64,000 nt of DNA from positions 853,470 to 917,469 of the forward strand of contig NZ_JAODBT010000002.1 in assembly GCF_027497995.1 (NCBI RefSeq). The letters run 5' to 3'. The position numbers were made by a program, and so were the translations under genes. The notes beneath the pieces were generated by a model. That model worked only from the letters and a program-made list of their open reading frames with translations, was not told where the DNA came from and searched no databases. This document shows positions 26,518 to 35,792 of the stretch, piece by piece. This DNA is from Stenotrophomonas sp. Iso1 (lineage in GTDB: Bacteria; Pseudomonadota; Gammaproteobacteria; Xanthomonadales; Xanthomonadaceae). The stretch's first letter is position 1; the number at the start of each line of letters is the position of its first letter.

Positions 26518-27615
26518 TCAGCGTGCGGTGGGGGTGTAGGGCAGGCGCAGATTGATGCAGGTGCCTTCGCCGGGTGCGGTTTCTATCTGCAGGCTGCCAC
26601 CTGCGCTTTGTGCGCGCTCGCGCATCACAATCATGCCCAGCCCACGCGGCGCGGCGGGATCAAAGCCTTCGCCATCGTCGACAACCTGCAGCAGTAGCTC
26701 ACCATTGCGACCATCACGTAGCAGCAGCGATACCTGGCTGGCGCGGGCATGACGCAGTGCATTTGTCAGCCCCTCCTGAGCGATACGGAAGCACGCCTGT
26801 TCAACTTCGTTACCGGGCCGATGGGCGAGGGTGTCCACATTGAGCAGCAGTTCAACGGGGGTGGAACGGAACAGCATGTTGGCCTGCCACCGCAGTGCGG
26901 CCTCCAACCCAAGTGCGTCCAGCTGAGGCGGCCGCAGCAGCATCGACAGATTGCGCAGTTTGACGACAGTACTGTCGGCCAGCTCGATGATCTGGTCGAT
27001 GTCTTCTTGCCTGCGCGTGCAGTCTTCTTCGTCACGCGCGGCCCCGGCGGCCAGCTTCATTGCGGTGATGGCTTGGCCGATGTCGTCATGCAGATCGCGC
27101 GAAATGGAACGGCGTTCGTCTTCCTGCAGTGAGAACAATCGGCCGGCCATGGCCTGCAGCTCAGCATTGCTGGCTGCCAACGCATGACGTCCGCGTTCCA
27201 GCTCACTGAGGTCATGGATCACGAATAGTTGGCATGGCTGCCCGTTGTAGGCCACCGGACGAAAGCTGACCGATGCATTGAATGGTGTTCCGTCGGGCCG
27301 CTGCAGCGGTATCGGCATGGTGGAGGGGATGGCGCCGTCTGCGTTGTTGCTGACCGCAGCAAGCAGAATTCGGCCGATATCATCCGGGCGTGCCGCCTGC
27401 AGCATCATCGCAGCCGCGGGATTGGCGTAATGCACCGTTTGTGGGCTGACGATCACCAGGCCGTCGACCAACGCCGCCCCCAGTTGCTCAACGAAGTGTG
27501 TGGTTTCATCACCATCGCGCAGAGGCGGAACGCTTACGCGTGCACGCCGCCATTGCCACGCGCCGATCAAGGCAGCGATCACGATCAACGCGATGGCGAT
27601 CACATTCCAGATCAT
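26518..27615 (-). CDS. Membrane sensor histidine kinase, NarX/UhpB (HisKA_3) type, with PAS domain
   Basis: 365 residues. One N-terminal transmembrane helix (VIAIALIVIAALIGAW) is followed by a PAS domain (about 40-140) and a HisKA_3 dimerisation domain with the phosphoacceptor in SISRDLHDDIGQAI. The short ATPase domain contains QEGLTNALRHARAS and DDGEGFDPAAPRGLGM. There is no periplasmic loop, so it probably senses a cytoplasmic signal through PAS. It lies 24 bp upstream of the GGDEF-EAL-receiver gene on the same strand, which suggests a kinase-regulator pair. HisKA_3 kinases usually pair with NarL-type regulators, so the regulator at 2452-3084 is an alternative partner. Confidence 0.88.
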   Translation of the reverse strand: MIWNVIAIALIVIAALIGAWQWRRARVSVPPLRDGDETTHFVEQLGAALVDGLVIVSPQTVHYANPAAAMMLQAARPDDIGRILLAAVSNNADGAIPSTMPIPLQRPDGTPFNASVSFRPVAYNGQPCQLFVIHDLSELERGRHALAASNAELQAMAGRLFSLQEDERRSISRDLHDDIGQAITAMKLAAGAARDEEDCTRRQEDIDQIIELADSTVVKLRNLSMLLRPPQLDALGLEAALRWQANMLFRSTPVELLLNVDTLAHRPGNEVEQACFRIAQEGLTNALRHARASQVSLLLRDGRNGELLLQVVDDGEGFDPAAPRGLGMIVMRERAQSAGGSLQIETAPGEGTCINLRLPYTPTAR

Positions 27616-27843
27616 TCTGATGCTGCCCTTTTCATTCCTGAAACGGCTTTCAGCGCGCCACGGATCATGGCTGGCAGAGTCGCCGCGTAAGCAGTAATTG
27701 CGGCGCAGCGCAGCCCGCTTGGCAGCAGGGCTGGAACAGGCGCGGGAGGCGGTAGGGCCGGGCCGGCATCCATCAGGGCGTAAGAGTTCGGGGCTAGCAA
27801 AGTGCCATCTTAGCGAGTTGTAAGGATGTGAACGACGGAATGC

Positions 27844-27870
27844 TCAATTCTGGGCGGCGCATGCCGTTAT
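27844..27870 (+). promoter_or_regulatory. Sigma-28-like promoter before the PAS-GGDEF-EAL gene
   Basis: TCAA (27844-27847), 15-base spacer, GCCGTTAT (27863-27870). TCAA is the -35 variant seen in Pseudomonas FliA promoters, and the -10 is identical to that of the first flagellin gene here. The ATG at 27896 would follow a leader of about 20 nt. Confidence 0.65.
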
Positions 27871-27895
27871 CGGTTTAGTCCCCGGTTTGTCGGGC

Positions 27896-30697
27896 ATGGA
27901 GATTGAGCGCGTGGATCGCGGCGTAATTGCAAGCCTGCTCAGCCATCCGTTGGATGCAGCCGTGGTGCTGCTGGATACGGATGGCCACCCCTTGGCTGCC
28001 AATGCGGCGGCCAAGGAACTGGGGTTGCCCGGACGTCTGTCACGCTACACCGGCCAACTGTCCGGCATCCGTCAGCAAGTGGTAGCGAACGGGCCGTTGG
28101 CTTGCCCGTTGCCCGGCACCCAGGCGACGCAGCAAGGCTGGTTAAGCCGGCTGCAGGCGCCGTCAGGCGCTCCGCTGGGCTATCTGTATTCGGTAAGCAA
28201 TGACATGGCGTCGGCGGACATGCTGTGCCGTATGGCGATGCAGTCGGCTGGCCATGAACTTTGGGATTGGGATGTGGTCGCCGACCGCGTCACTCATTTC
28301 GGGGCAGTGCCATCCGAGCAGACACCTTCGCTGGCGGGCTTGCTTGAGCATGTCCATCCGGACGAACGCGTTGTGGTGAGAGACGCCATTGCCGCCCATC
28401 TGCGTGACCCGAGCACACCCTTCGCCTGTCAGTTCCGGCTGCGCGACGCGAAGGGCCAGTGGCGTTGGGTAATCGACAAGGGCAGCGTGACTACACGCGG
28501 TGTAGACGGCCAGCCGCTGCGCATGGTCGGCACGCGCACGGAGTTGCCGGCACATAGGCCGCTGGAAGAAGAATTCCGTTCGCAACTGACCTTGTTGCAG
28601 CGGGCTCAGCAGGCGGCAGGTATGGGCAGTTGGGCCTGGGATTGCCGGCAGCAGCGGATGCATTGGTCAACCGAGGTTGCCGCTGCCATCGGTTGGGATG
28701 GCGACACCTTGCCAAGCGGGCGGCAGTGGCTGCGCCAAGTGCCGTCCGATGCACGTCAGCAGCTGCTCGTCAGCTGGCGCCGTTTGTTGGCTGACCCGCA
28801 GCCGTTGTGCTTCGAGCTGGCCTGGGGATTGGACCCACTGCTGCAACAGCAGCTGCGGGTGTGGGTGGAGCCCGAATGTGACGCCAACGGCACCTTGTTG
28901 CGCGTGATCGGCCAAGTACAGAACATCAGTGGGCAGCGGCGCACTGACGCGCTTATCCGCTGGCGTACCGAATTATTGAATCGTGTCTCGGCATTGGGCC
29001 GCATCGGCGGCTGTGAGATCGAGGTCGAGACGCGGGGCATGCAGTGGACTGAGGAGTGCTACCGCATCCATGGTCTGCGCAAAGCCCCGATCACGCTGGA
29101 TGAAGCGTTGGCGCTTTACACGCCGGACTCCCGTGACAGTTTTGAAGCTGCCCTGCAACGTATCGTCGACGGCGGTCTGCCGGAGCAGCTCGACCTTTGC
29201 TTCTACCGTCCGTCGGGACAGCGCATCTGGGTGCAGGTGCTGATCGAACTCGACAAGCGCGAAGGCCTACCCGAGCGACACGTGGTGCTGTTTCGCGACA
29301 TCACCCGTGAGCGGGAAGCGGATGAGCGCATGGAACTGCTCGCGCATTACGACCTGCTCACCGGCCTGCCGAACCGCATGCTGCTGCGTGAGCAGGCATC
29401 GGAAGCCATTCTGGAAGCGCGCGATCGCGGCGCGATCCTGGCCATGCTGTTTGTAGATCTGGATGGCTTCAAGGCCATCAACGATACCTATGGCCATGCG
29501 ACCGGCGACATTCTGCTGAAGTCCGCCGCCTCGCGTCTGCATCAGAATCTGCGCACTGCGGATCTATTCGGGCGCTTCAACGGTGATGAGTTCATCGTTG
29601 TGCTGAGGAACCTGGTTGAGCCGGAGGACGCCGGCCATGTGGCCCGCAAGTTGATTGCTTCACTGACCGAGCCGCTGTATCGCGAAGATGTCACCCTCAA
29701 AGTCGGGGCGAGTGTCGGCATCGCACTGTTGGACAACAGTCGCTGTGATTTCGACAGCCTGCTGCGTGCGGCTGATGCGGCTATGCACGCGGCCAAGGAA
29801 GCCGGGCGCAACACGTATCAGTACTACAGCCAGGACGCCTTGGCGCGCACACAGCGGCGGCTGGATATCGAGCACGCGCTTAATGGTGCCATCGACCGCG
29901 ACGAATTCAGCCTGGTCTACCAACCGTTGGTACATGCCGTTGGCGATCATCCGCCATCCATCGAAGCCCTGCTGCGCTGGGAAAGCGCACGCCTTGGTCC
30001 GTGCAGTCCGGCCGAATTCATTCCCATTGCTGAAAAGTGCGGAGAAATCATCCGCATCGGTGATTGGGTGTTGGATGAGGTCTGCCGGCAAGCGCGGGTG
30101 TGGCAACAGGCGGGGCTGAGCTTTGACCGTGTTGCGGTCAACGTGTCGGCACTTCAGCTGCGCGAACGCGGTTTTGCAGAGCGCGTCATCGCCCTATGCA
30201 ACCGACATGGCTGGTCACCTTCGCGGCTCGAGCTGGAGTTGACCGAATCTGCCTTGATCCGCGACACAGACGCATTGCGACAGTGTTTTGATGTGTTCGA
30301 GCGGCACGGTGTGCCGTTGGCAGTGGATGATTTCGGAACCGGCTTCTCCAACTTGCACTATCTCAACCGCTTTCCCGTGCAGCGTCTGAAGATCGACCGC
30401 AGCTTTGTGCAAGGAATGCTGCACGACGCCGGCACGGCGGAAGTCACCCAAGCCATCGTGCATCTGGGCCACGCATTGGGAATGCGCGTGGTTGCTGAAG
30501 GTGTAGAGACGTCGGCCGAAGCGTCAATGCTGCAGCGACAAGGCTGCGACGAGTTGCAGGGGTATCTGTTCTCTCAACCGCTGCGTCCCCGCGAGATGGT
30601 GCAGTGGCTGCGAAGCAGCCAGGAGGGTGCACTGAGCGCACCTGCTGCGCTGATAGCCGCGCAGATTTCAGTGCCGCTTAGTTTGAGCGGGGAGTAG
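27896..30697 (+). CDS. PAS-GGDEF-EAL c-di-GMP signalling protein
   Basis: About 933 residues with no membrane helix. Two or three PAS-like modules fill residues 1-450 (for example FRLRDAKGQWRWVIDKGSV). GGDEF follows (LTGLPNRMLLREQ, signature NGDEF at 562-566, first Gly replaced), then EAL with all expected motifs: IEALLRW (E690), VNVSALQL, ELTES, VDDFGTGFS, KIDRSF, VAEGVET and LQGYLFSQP. It is therefore most likely a phosphodiesterase; cyclase activity is uncertain because of NGDEF. I start at ATG 27896; TTG 27887 is possible. A sigma-28-like promoter places it with late flagellar genes. It is divergent from the NarX-type kinase. Confidence 0.92.
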   Translation: MEIERVDRGVIASLLSHPLDAAVVLLDTDGHPLAANAAAKELGLPGRLSRYTGQLSGIRQQVVANGPLACPLPGTQATQQGWLSRLQAPSGAPLGYLYSVSNDMASADMLCRMAMQSAGHELWDWDVVADRVTHFGAVPSEQTPSLAGLLEHVHPDERVVVRDAIAAHLRDPSTPFACQFRLRDAKGQWRWVIDKGSVTTRGVDGQPLRMVGTRTELPAHRPLEEEFRSQLTLLQRAQQAAGMGSWAWDCRQQRMHWSTEVAAAIGWDGDTLPSGRQWLRQVPSDARQQLLVSWRRLLADPQPLCFELAWGLDPLLQQQLRVWVEPECDANGTLLRVIGQVQNISGQRRTDALIRWRTELLNRVSALGRIGGCEIEVETRGMQWTEECYRIHGLRKAPITLDEALALYTPDSRDSFEAALQRIVDGGLPEQLDLCFYRPSGQRIWVQVLIELDKREGLPERHVVLFRDITREREADERMELLAHYDLLTGLPNRMLLREQASEAILEARDRGAILAMLFVDLDGFKAINDTYGHATGDILLKSAASRLHQNLRTADLFGRFNGDEFIVVLRNLVEPEDAGHVARKLIASLTEPLYREDVTLKVGASVGIALLDNSRCDFDSLLRAADAAMHAAKEAGRNTYQYYSQDALARTQRRLDIEHALNGAIDRDEFSLVYQPLVHAVGDHPPSIEALLRWESARLGPCSPAEFIPIAEKCGEIIRIGDWVLDEVCRQARVWQQAGLSFDRVAVNVSALQLRERGFAERVIALCNRHGWSPSRLELELTESALIRDTDALRQCFDVFERHGVPLAVDDFGTGFSNLHYLNRFPVQRLKIDRSFVQGMLHDAGTAEVTQAIVHLGHALGMRVVAEGVETSAEASMLQRQGCDELQGYLFSQPLRPREMVQWLRSSQEGALSAPAALIAAQISVPLSLSGE

Positions 30698-31000
30698 GGC
30701 GGGGAAGAGGGATTCTGTAGTCAAGTTGGTCTTGGCAGTTTCTTCAGCGTCCATGCCTTCATTCTTCCAGCGCTCGGCTTCTTGTCCAACGAAGATCGGA
30801 TCGTCGTCGCTAAGTGCCCCTGTGCCGTGTTGGTCAAGCTCGGCCTGTAAATGTGGGGCATCGCCCTTCAACGCTAGCCCTAAATCTAGCAGGCCTAACC
30901 CCGGGGAAGCAGAGTGCACCTCGGGGCTTTCCTTTGGGCGATACGAAGCCAAAAAGGTGATGAAGTGTTCGGCGCTCAATGGCCGGTGTTCGGCACTCAC
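30668..31000 (-). CDS. Hypothetical protein, possibly a gene remnant
   Basis: A 110-codon frame from a GTG at 31000, whose end overlaps the 3' end of the convergent GGDEF-EAL gene by 30 bases. The product is acidic, without membrane segments or recognised motifs (it contains ALSDDDPIFVGQEAERWKNE). No ribosome site is visible, and the start has the look of an internal segment, so it may be the surviving C-terminal part of a longer gene. I do not recognise the family. Confidence 0.35.
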   Translation of the reverse strand: MSAEHRPLSAEHFITFLASYRPKESPEVHSASPGLGLLDLGLALKGDAPHLQAELDQHGTGALSDDDPIFVGQEAERWKNEGMDAEETAKTNLTTESLFPALLPAQTKRH

Positions 31001-31377
31001 GTGAAACCCGAATGCCGCGCGCTTTTACGCGCTACGTGACTTCGTCTTCTTCAGCTGACTAGAAAGCACCGGAGATCCGTACACGCAGGCGAGCTTTCAA
31101 TTGAAGGGTTCAGGACGCGCCTTCTTGCACGCGCAAGACTCAGCCGCAGCGATAGTGGCCGGTGGTCGGGGTTCTGTGATGTCCATGCGTGCACGAAGCC
31201 GACGGTCTTTCAGTCACTCGATGTTCCAGCTGAGCAGCAACGAATGCAGCCGCGAGCATCTCTTGAGTCCAGCAATCGTCAGAGATGCTGAAGCGGTCGG
31301 GGCTCGGTATATGCCGTCCCTACATCGAACGGACTGCACTCAGCTGCGAAAGTCTTCGGCAGTCATCCATCTACGGA
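31001..31377. other. Stretch without recognisable gene
   Basis: These 377 bp have shorter, interrupted reading frames on both strands than the rest of the window. I see no RNA gene, repeat or insertion sequence. Together with the flanking small frames it looks like a decayed segment. Confidence 0.5.
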
Positions 31378-31611
31378 TCAGAGCGCCGACAAATCCCAGT
31401 CGATGCTGCTCACTAGCCAATCCGATGCGTCCGGCGTTGTGCATTGCGCACGCAATAGCGCGATTTCGTGTTGCACCGCCTGCTCAAGCTGACTCAGCTG
31501 CTGCCTGCGCTTGGGCGCCATTGCAACTGCAGCGGAAACAGGCAGCAGCGAAGGCTCTTCGGTGGTTGCACCCGTTTCCGGGCCATGTTCAGGCGTGTTC
31601 GATAACGTCAT
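31378..31611 (-). CDS. Small hypothetical protein
   Basis: 77 codons from ATG 31611, ending in SIDWDLSAL. The N-terminal third is Pro/Thr/Glu-rich and probably disordered. The centre is basic and helical with Gln/Glu heptads (KRRQQLSQLEQAVQHEIALL). Longer frames cross the hairpin terminator at 31635-31663 and are rejected. No ribosome site is obvious. It lies just beyond the chemoreceptor-like gene on the same strand. Function unknown. Confidence 0.4.
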   Translation of the reverse strand: MTLSNTPEHGPETGATTEEPSLLPVSAAVAMAPKRRQQLSQLEQAVQHEIALLRAQCTTPDASDWLVSSIDWDLSAL

Positions 31612-31634
31612 AGTTGTTCGAGATGAGCACATGA

Positions 31635-31663
31635 CAAAGCCCCGGTCATGAACCGGGGCTTTG
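31635..31663 (-). terminator. Terminator of the chemoreceptor-like gene
   Basis: Perfect 12-base stem CAAAGCCCCGGT (31635-31646) with its complement (31652-31663) and a 5-base loop, 24 bp past the stop of the gene at 31687. The minus-strand product continues into TCATGTGC, so the U tract is weak. Confidence 0.7.
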
Positions 31664-31686
31664 CTGAAAAGCACGGAAGGGGAGAA

Positions 31687-32877
31687 TCAGAACAGCTCCA
31701 CTGTGCCGGCACCCATGCTCTGCTGTGTCACCGGCTTGTGCGGCGGACGCTCCCATTCGCTACGCATTTCACGCAGGCGGCTGCCGGTGCGCTGCAGGGT
31801 AGCGACCATTTCACCATCGAATACGCCGCCGTTACGGTGCAGCAGTTCCTGCAGTGCGACAGCCTCACGGTTGATCGCACCCAAGCGGTCCAGGTGCGTA
31901 TGCACGCCGCCCAGTGCCTGGGTAGCGATGTCCTCGAATTGCAGGGCGCGCACGGCTTCGGCCACACTGCCGTCGATGGCGCGGCCGCATTCGGAGATCT
32001 CGCGCATACCTTCGCCCAGCGAGGCATTGATGGCCGCAACATTGTCCAACATTGAAGCGGCTTCCTGACGCGCTTCACGCGAGCGGTCCATATCGCGTGA
32101 GGCCATATGCGACACCGTCTCGCGGACCTTGGCGATAGCGTCCTTGGAGCTGTGCGCCAGCTTGCGGATCTGTTCGTTGAACGTTGTGGAACGCTCGGAC
32201 AGGTTGCGCACTTCATCGGCAACCACGGCAAAGCCACGACCGGCTTCACCGGCGCGCGCAGCTTCGATGGCGGCATTCAGTGCCAGCAGATTGGTTTGGT
32301 CAGCGATGGATTTCACGTCTTCCAGCAACGCGAAGATGCCATCCAGGTGCTGGGCCATCTGGTCGATGTGCTGCACGGTGTTGGAGCTTTGGCCGCTGAC
32401 TTGCTCCAGCGCTTCCACCAGCTGTTCCATCTGGTGACTGGCGTGCTGCGCAAAGCGTGCGACATCCAGCCCGGCACTGCCTTCGTCGCCGGTACGGTCA
32501 ACGATTCGGGCCAGCGCCTGGCTTTGCTGGCGCGAGCGACGGTTCATTGCGTCGAAACTGCCGCCCAACCCGCCGACGGCCTGGCGGATGAGTTCACGGG
32601 CGCGTTCGATTTCACTGCGCGAGCCGTCGATTTCATTGCTGACGAAGCTGCGCAGTTCGTTGAGCAGTTGGTCCTGCTCGCGCAGCACCTTGGCATGCTC
32701 GGGAGAACGCTTGGTCTGCGCGTGTACGCTCCAGTAAGCGAACACCAGCCAACTCAGCACCATGGTGGTCAGGATCGCCCAGACGGCGGCCGTGGGCCAT
32801 GCAAGTGCGGCAGCAAGCGGCAGCAGAAAAGTGAGGGCCAGCGGGGCGGCCAGGCGGATTGCAATACGTGAGTACAT
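31687..32877 (-). CDS. Chemoreceptor-like (MCP) signalling protein lacking a periplasmic sensor
   Basis: 396 residues. Two adjacent transmembrane helices (about residues 5-45, [20 protein letters not shown] and [20 protein letters not shown]) are joined by a very short loop, so there is no periplasmic ligand domain. The cytoplasmic part has the MCP hairpin tip ([20 protein letters not shown], then [17 protein letters not shown]). No HAMP or C-terminal CheR-binding pentapeptide is evident. The ATG at 32877 is chosen because a sigma-28 promoter ends about 30 bases upstream; the longer frame would start before that promoter. It probably signals to CheA or forms part of a sensory complex from the inner membrane. 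Confidence 0.9.
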   Translation of the reverse strand: MYSRIAIRLAAPLALTFLLPLAAALAWPTAAVWAILTTMVLSWLVFAYWSVHAQTKRSPEHAKVLREQDQLLNELRSFVSNEIDGSRSEIERARELIRQAVGGLGGSFDAMNRRSRQQSQALARIVDRTGDEGSAGLDVARFAQHASHQMEQLVEALEQVSGQSSNTVQHIDQMAQHLDGIFALLEDVKSIADQTNLLALNAAIEAARAGEAGRGFAVVADEVRNLSERSTTFNEQIRKLAHSSKDAIAKVRETVSHMASRDMDRSREARQEAASMLDNVAAINASLGEGMREISECGRAIDGSVAEAVRALQFEDIATQALGGVHTHLDRLGAINREAVALQELLHRNGGVFDGEMVATLQRTGSRLREMRSEWERPPHKPVTQQSMGAGTVELF

Positions 32878-32905
32878 GGACGTTCTCGGGAGAGTCACGA
32901 GTGCA

Positions 32906-32932
32906 GTATCGGCCGTAGGCCAAGCCTCTTTA
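32906..32932 (-). promoter_or_regulatory. Sigma-28 promoter of the chemoreceptor-like gene
   Basis: Minus-strand TAAA (32932-32929), 15-base spacer, GCCGATAC (32913-32906). All core positions match the FliA consensus. It lies 29 bases before the ATG at 32877. Confidence 0.85.
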
Positions 32933-33000
32933 GCACTGCGATCACAATCTGCGAACGTTTGCCGCAGCCCCGTGCAAACAGGGCTGCGCATCGAAAGACC

Positions 33001-33615
33001 TCAGCGCAGGCGTCTTTCGATCGCTTCAAGCATGGTCTTGCGTGAGAACAGGAAATCCATGTAACTGCCGCCCAGCTGGCGCCAGAGTACCGCCGAGCGG
33101 ACGGCCGCCAGCAGCAGGGCGCGGATCTCCGACACCACGGCCGCCTGGCCCAGGTAATGCGGGTTGCCCTGCACCATGATCTTGGGCTTGAGCTGGCTGA
33201 TGGTGTCCGCATACAGGCTGCCCAGCGCTGACAGAACGTCCGGATGGCTGCTGTCACCCAGCTCCTGCGCGCGTGCAGCTGCGCGTTCGATGCCAGCGGT
33301 CACCTTGTCCACGGTGGCGTCTTCACGCACGAAGCGTCGTTCCAGCTGCAACACCGTCAGCGCCAGGCGCGGCAGCAGATCGTCCTTGCCTTGATTGCGG
33401 AAATAGTCGCGCAACAGGCGCAGGCCCGCTTCAACCTGGGTCGGACTGCCGTAGACCGCGCCCGGTGAGCTGGCGTCGATGCGCATCACGCTGTCCATCG
33501 CGGTACGCACGATGGCGTTCTCCGAATGGCCGGTTTCAGCGATGCGGCGCACCTGCTGCAATGCCTGGGCAATGCCGGCCAGGGCAAGTACGCGGTCATC
33601 GATGGGAAAGCTCAT
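33001..33615 (-). CDS. hflD: HflD family protein
   Basis: 204 residues, helical, soluble or membrane-associated. It opens [20 protein letters not shown] and includes [20 protein letters not shown] and [17 protein letters not shown], both characteristic of HflD (DUF489). E. coli HflD modulates lambda CII stability; its normal role is unclear. It lies 10 bp after mnmA, the same neighbour as in E. coli, which supports the assignment. Confidence 0.92.
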   Translation of the reverse strand: MSFPIDDRVLALAGIAQALQQVRRIAETGHSENAIVRTAMDSVMRIDASSPGAVYGSPTQVEAGLRLLRDYFRNQGKDDLLPRLALTVLQLERRFVREDATVDKVTAGIERAAARAQELGDSSHPDVLSALGSLYADTISQLKPKIMVQGNPHYLGQAAVVSEIRALLLAAVRSAVLWRQLGGSYMDFLFSRKTMLEAIERRLR

Positions 33616-33625
33616 GGGTTACCTC

Positions 33626-34747
33626 TCAAGGGGAAACAGGGGCGCCCAAGCGGCGCTCCAATGGGGCATCGGTGGCGGCGATCACAGCGCCACCCAGGCA
33701 CTGTGCGCCGTCATACAGCACCAGCGACTGGCCGGGTGTCACCGCACGCTGTGGGCGGCTGAAGCGGACATCCAGTGTGCCGTCGTCGCGCACCTGTACG
33801 GTGCAGGGCTCGTCCGGCTGCCGGTAGCGGGTCTGTGCGGTGCATTCAAACTGGCGGGCGGGCGGTGCCCCGGAAATCCAGTGCATGGCTTCACTACGCA
33901 GCCAGTTGGATTGCAGCCACGGGCTGTCATGGCCCTGGTCTACATACAGGATGTTGCGCTCCACGTCCTTGCCCACCACGAACCACGGTGCGGCAGGACG
34001 GCCGCGCACGCCACCGATGTTCAGGTCCTCGCGCTGGCCCAGGGTGAAATAGAACACACCTGGGTGACGCGCGATGACCTGGCCGTCCGGATCGTGAATT
34101 TCACCTTCGCGGGCGGGCAGGTACTGACCAAGAAATTCGCGAAAATCCCGCTCGCCGATGAAACAAATGCCGGTGGAATCCTTCTTGGCATGGGTGGGGA
34201 GGGCGGCATCGCGGGCGATGCGGCGCAACTCGCTCTTTTCCAGGTGACCAATCGGGAACAGGGTTGCCGCCAACTGCGACTGACCCAGCTGGTGCAGAAA
34301 ATAGCTCTGGTCCTTGCCGCGGTCGGCGCCTCGCAGCAGTTGCCAGAGGCCGCCGGATTTCACCACCTGCGCGTAATGGCCGGTGGCGATGCGCTCGGCG
34401 CCCAGTTCGCGGGCGGCATCAAGGAAGTGCTTGAACTTGACCTCGCGGTTGCACAGCACGTCCGGATTAGGCGTGCGGCCTGCCGCGTACTCGGCCAGAA
34501 AATGTTCGAAAACGCCCTGCCAGTATTCACTGGAGAAATCCCGGAAATGGAAGGGGATGTCCAACCGGCCGCAGACGGCCACCGCATCGCGGCGATCGTC
34601 TTCGGCACGACAATGGCCACTGCCGTCGTCGGCCCAGTTCTGCATGAACAGGCCCGCGACATCCTGGCCTTGCTGGACCAGGGTCAATGCAGCAACGGAA
34701 GAATCCACACCGCCGGAAACACCGACAACAACACCAGGACTACTCAC
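33626..34747 (-). CDS. mnmA: tRNA-specific 2-thiouridylase MnmA
   Basis: About 373 residues. MnmA uses ATP and sulfur from the relay proteins to thiolate U34 of tRNA-Lys, -Glu and -Gln in the cytoplasm. The PP-loop SGGVDSS lies near the N-terminus. The two catalytic cysteines are in [12 protein letters not shown] and STGICFIGE, and TGHYAQVV and [11 protein letters not shown] are also conserved. I choose GTG 34747, which overlaps the nudJ stop by 4 bases with GAGG just upstream; the open frame runs to 34795 but would overlap nudJ by 52 bases. Confidence 0.95.
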   Translation of the reverse strand: MSSPGVVVGVSGGVDSSVAALTLVQQGQDVAGLFMQNWADDGSGHCRAEDDRRDAVAVCGRLDIPFHFRDFSSEYWQGVFEHFLAEYAAGRTPNPDVLCNREVKFKHFLDAARELGAERIATGHYAQVVKSGGLWQLLRGADRGKDQSYFLHQLGQSQLAATLFPIGHLEKSELRRIARDAALPTHAKKDSTGICFIGERDFREFLGQYLPAREGEIHDPDGQVIARHPGVFYFTLGQREDLNIGGVRGRPAAPWFVVGKDVERNILYVDQGHDSPWLQSNWLRSEAMHWISGAPPARQFECTAQTRYRQPDEPCTVQVRDDGTLDVRFSRPQRAVTPGQSLVLYDGAQCLGGAVIAATDAPLERRLGAPVSP

Positions 34748-35205
34748 AACACTTGCCTCAGGATCGATAGCGGATGACGCTGGCCAGCCAGCCAATCAGA
34801 GACTGTCTGCCAGACCAGCGGGCTACGCAGCCGCGCTAGGTCGGCCTGCAGCTGCGCTGGCGTCAGCCAAATTGCCTGCACGATGCCCGCGTCCAACGGC
34901 TGCTCCGGGTGATGAAGCAGGGGTTCGGCGGCGAAGGCAAACCGCAGGAACGGCGTGCCGTCAGCGGCGGTCCATTGGTAGGTGCCGATGAACCCGGTCA
35001 AGCGAACGTCCCAACCGGTTTCCTCGCGGGTTTCGCGTACGGCGGCCTCAAGCAGGCTTTCGTCCGGCTCCAGGTGGCCCGCCGGCTGGTTCAATACCCG
35101 CCGGCCGTCCTTTTCCTCTTCCACCAACAGCAACTGCCCAGCGCGAGACACCACGGTGGCAACGGTGACGCGTGGTGCCCATCGCTGGGACTGCAAAGCA
35201 TTCAC
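34744..35205 (-). CDS. nudJ: NUDIX hydrolase, NudJ-like
   Basis: 153 residues with a complete Nudix box ([20 protein letters not shown] then TGW). It hydrolyses a nucleoside diphosphate-linked substrate. E. coli NudJ is a pyrimidine/thiamine pyrophosphate phosphatase encoded next to mnmA-hflD, the same order as here, so I use that name. Substrate cannot be read from sequence. It overlaps mnmA by 4 bases and starts 2 bases after the stop of a secreted protein gene. Confidence 0.85.
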   Translation of the reverse strand: MNALQSQRWAPRVTVATVVSRAGQLLLVEEEKDGRRVLNQPAGHLEPDESLLEAAVRETREETGWDVRLTGFIGTYQWTAADGTPFLRFAFAAEPLLHHPEQPLDAGIVQAIWLTPAQLQADLARLRSPLVWQTVSDWLAGQRHPLSILRQVL

Positions 35206-35207
35206 GC

Positions 35208-35684
35208 TTAGTAATCGTCCTTCTTGGTCAGTTCCAGCTCGATGGCATCAGCGCTGCGGGAAGCGGCATCGATGGCGTCGGAGAGCTGTTCTGCATTGGC
35301 ATTGGCATCAATCTTGACCACGAACATGGCCAAGTCTTCCTGCTTCACCCAGCTGCCCATCTTGGATTCATTGGAATCTTCAAGCAGGCGGTTGGCAACA
35401 GCCGCCGGGAACTGCGGGGCGGCCGATTTATAGCCCGGCGACCAGATTTCACGGACCTGATGGCTGCCGTAGGTTTCAACACTGGAGCGCACGAAGACCA
35501 TCTGGGTGCGGTCGCCCTCCAATTCAAATACCAGGCGATAGTCACCGTCTTCATCGACCTCGTACTTGTATTCCAGCGTATCGAGCAGGCGGCCGGTAGC
35601 TGCGTCGGGCTCGGCGGCAAGTGCGCTTCCTGCGGCGCTGGCCATCACGGTGGCCATTGCGATGCTTGCCAGATACTTCTTCAT
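35208..35684 (-). CDS. Secreted hypothetical protein (YbjN-like fold possible)
   Basis: 158 residues with a clear signal peptide ([23 protein letters not shown]) cleaved near residue 23. The mature protein is acidic, about 135 residues, alternating beta and helix ([34 protein letters not shown]), without cysteines. The pattern recalls YbjN/type III chaperone-like folds, but I am not sure. I start at MKKYL (35684); the longer frame only adds residues before the signal. It is 2 bp upstream of nudJ, so a periplasmic protein is apparently co-transcribed with tRNA thiolation genes. Confidence 0.75.
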   Translation of the reverse strand: MKKYLASIAMATVMASAAGSALAAEPDAATGRLLDTLEYKYEVDEDGDYRLVFELEGDRTQMVFVRSSVETYGSHQVREIWSPGYKSAAPQFPAAVANRLLEDSNESKMGSWVKQEDLAMFVVKIDANANAEQLSDAIDAASRSADAIELELTKKDDY

Positions 35685-35780
35685 GCGATCCCCATCGTTG
35701 GTTGGTTGACTGATCTGCAAATTGTGCGGGGACGAGGGGGCCTGCGTCCATTGGCAGGAGGGTTGGGTGGGAGGAAACGC

Positions 35781-35786
35781 TATAAT
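35781..35786 (+). promoter_or_regulatory. TATAAT hexamer 6 bp before clpS
   Basis: A perfect sigma-70 -10 hexamer ends 6 bases before the clpS ATG (35793), so a transcript starting 6-8 bases downstream would begin at or next to the start codon. No good -35 with 16-18 bp spacing is visible; TTGGCA at 35751 is 24 bases away. GGAGG at 35770-35774 is too far from the ATG (about 18 bases) to be a normal ribosome site. Confidence 0.4.
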
Positions 35787-35792
35787 CAGCCG

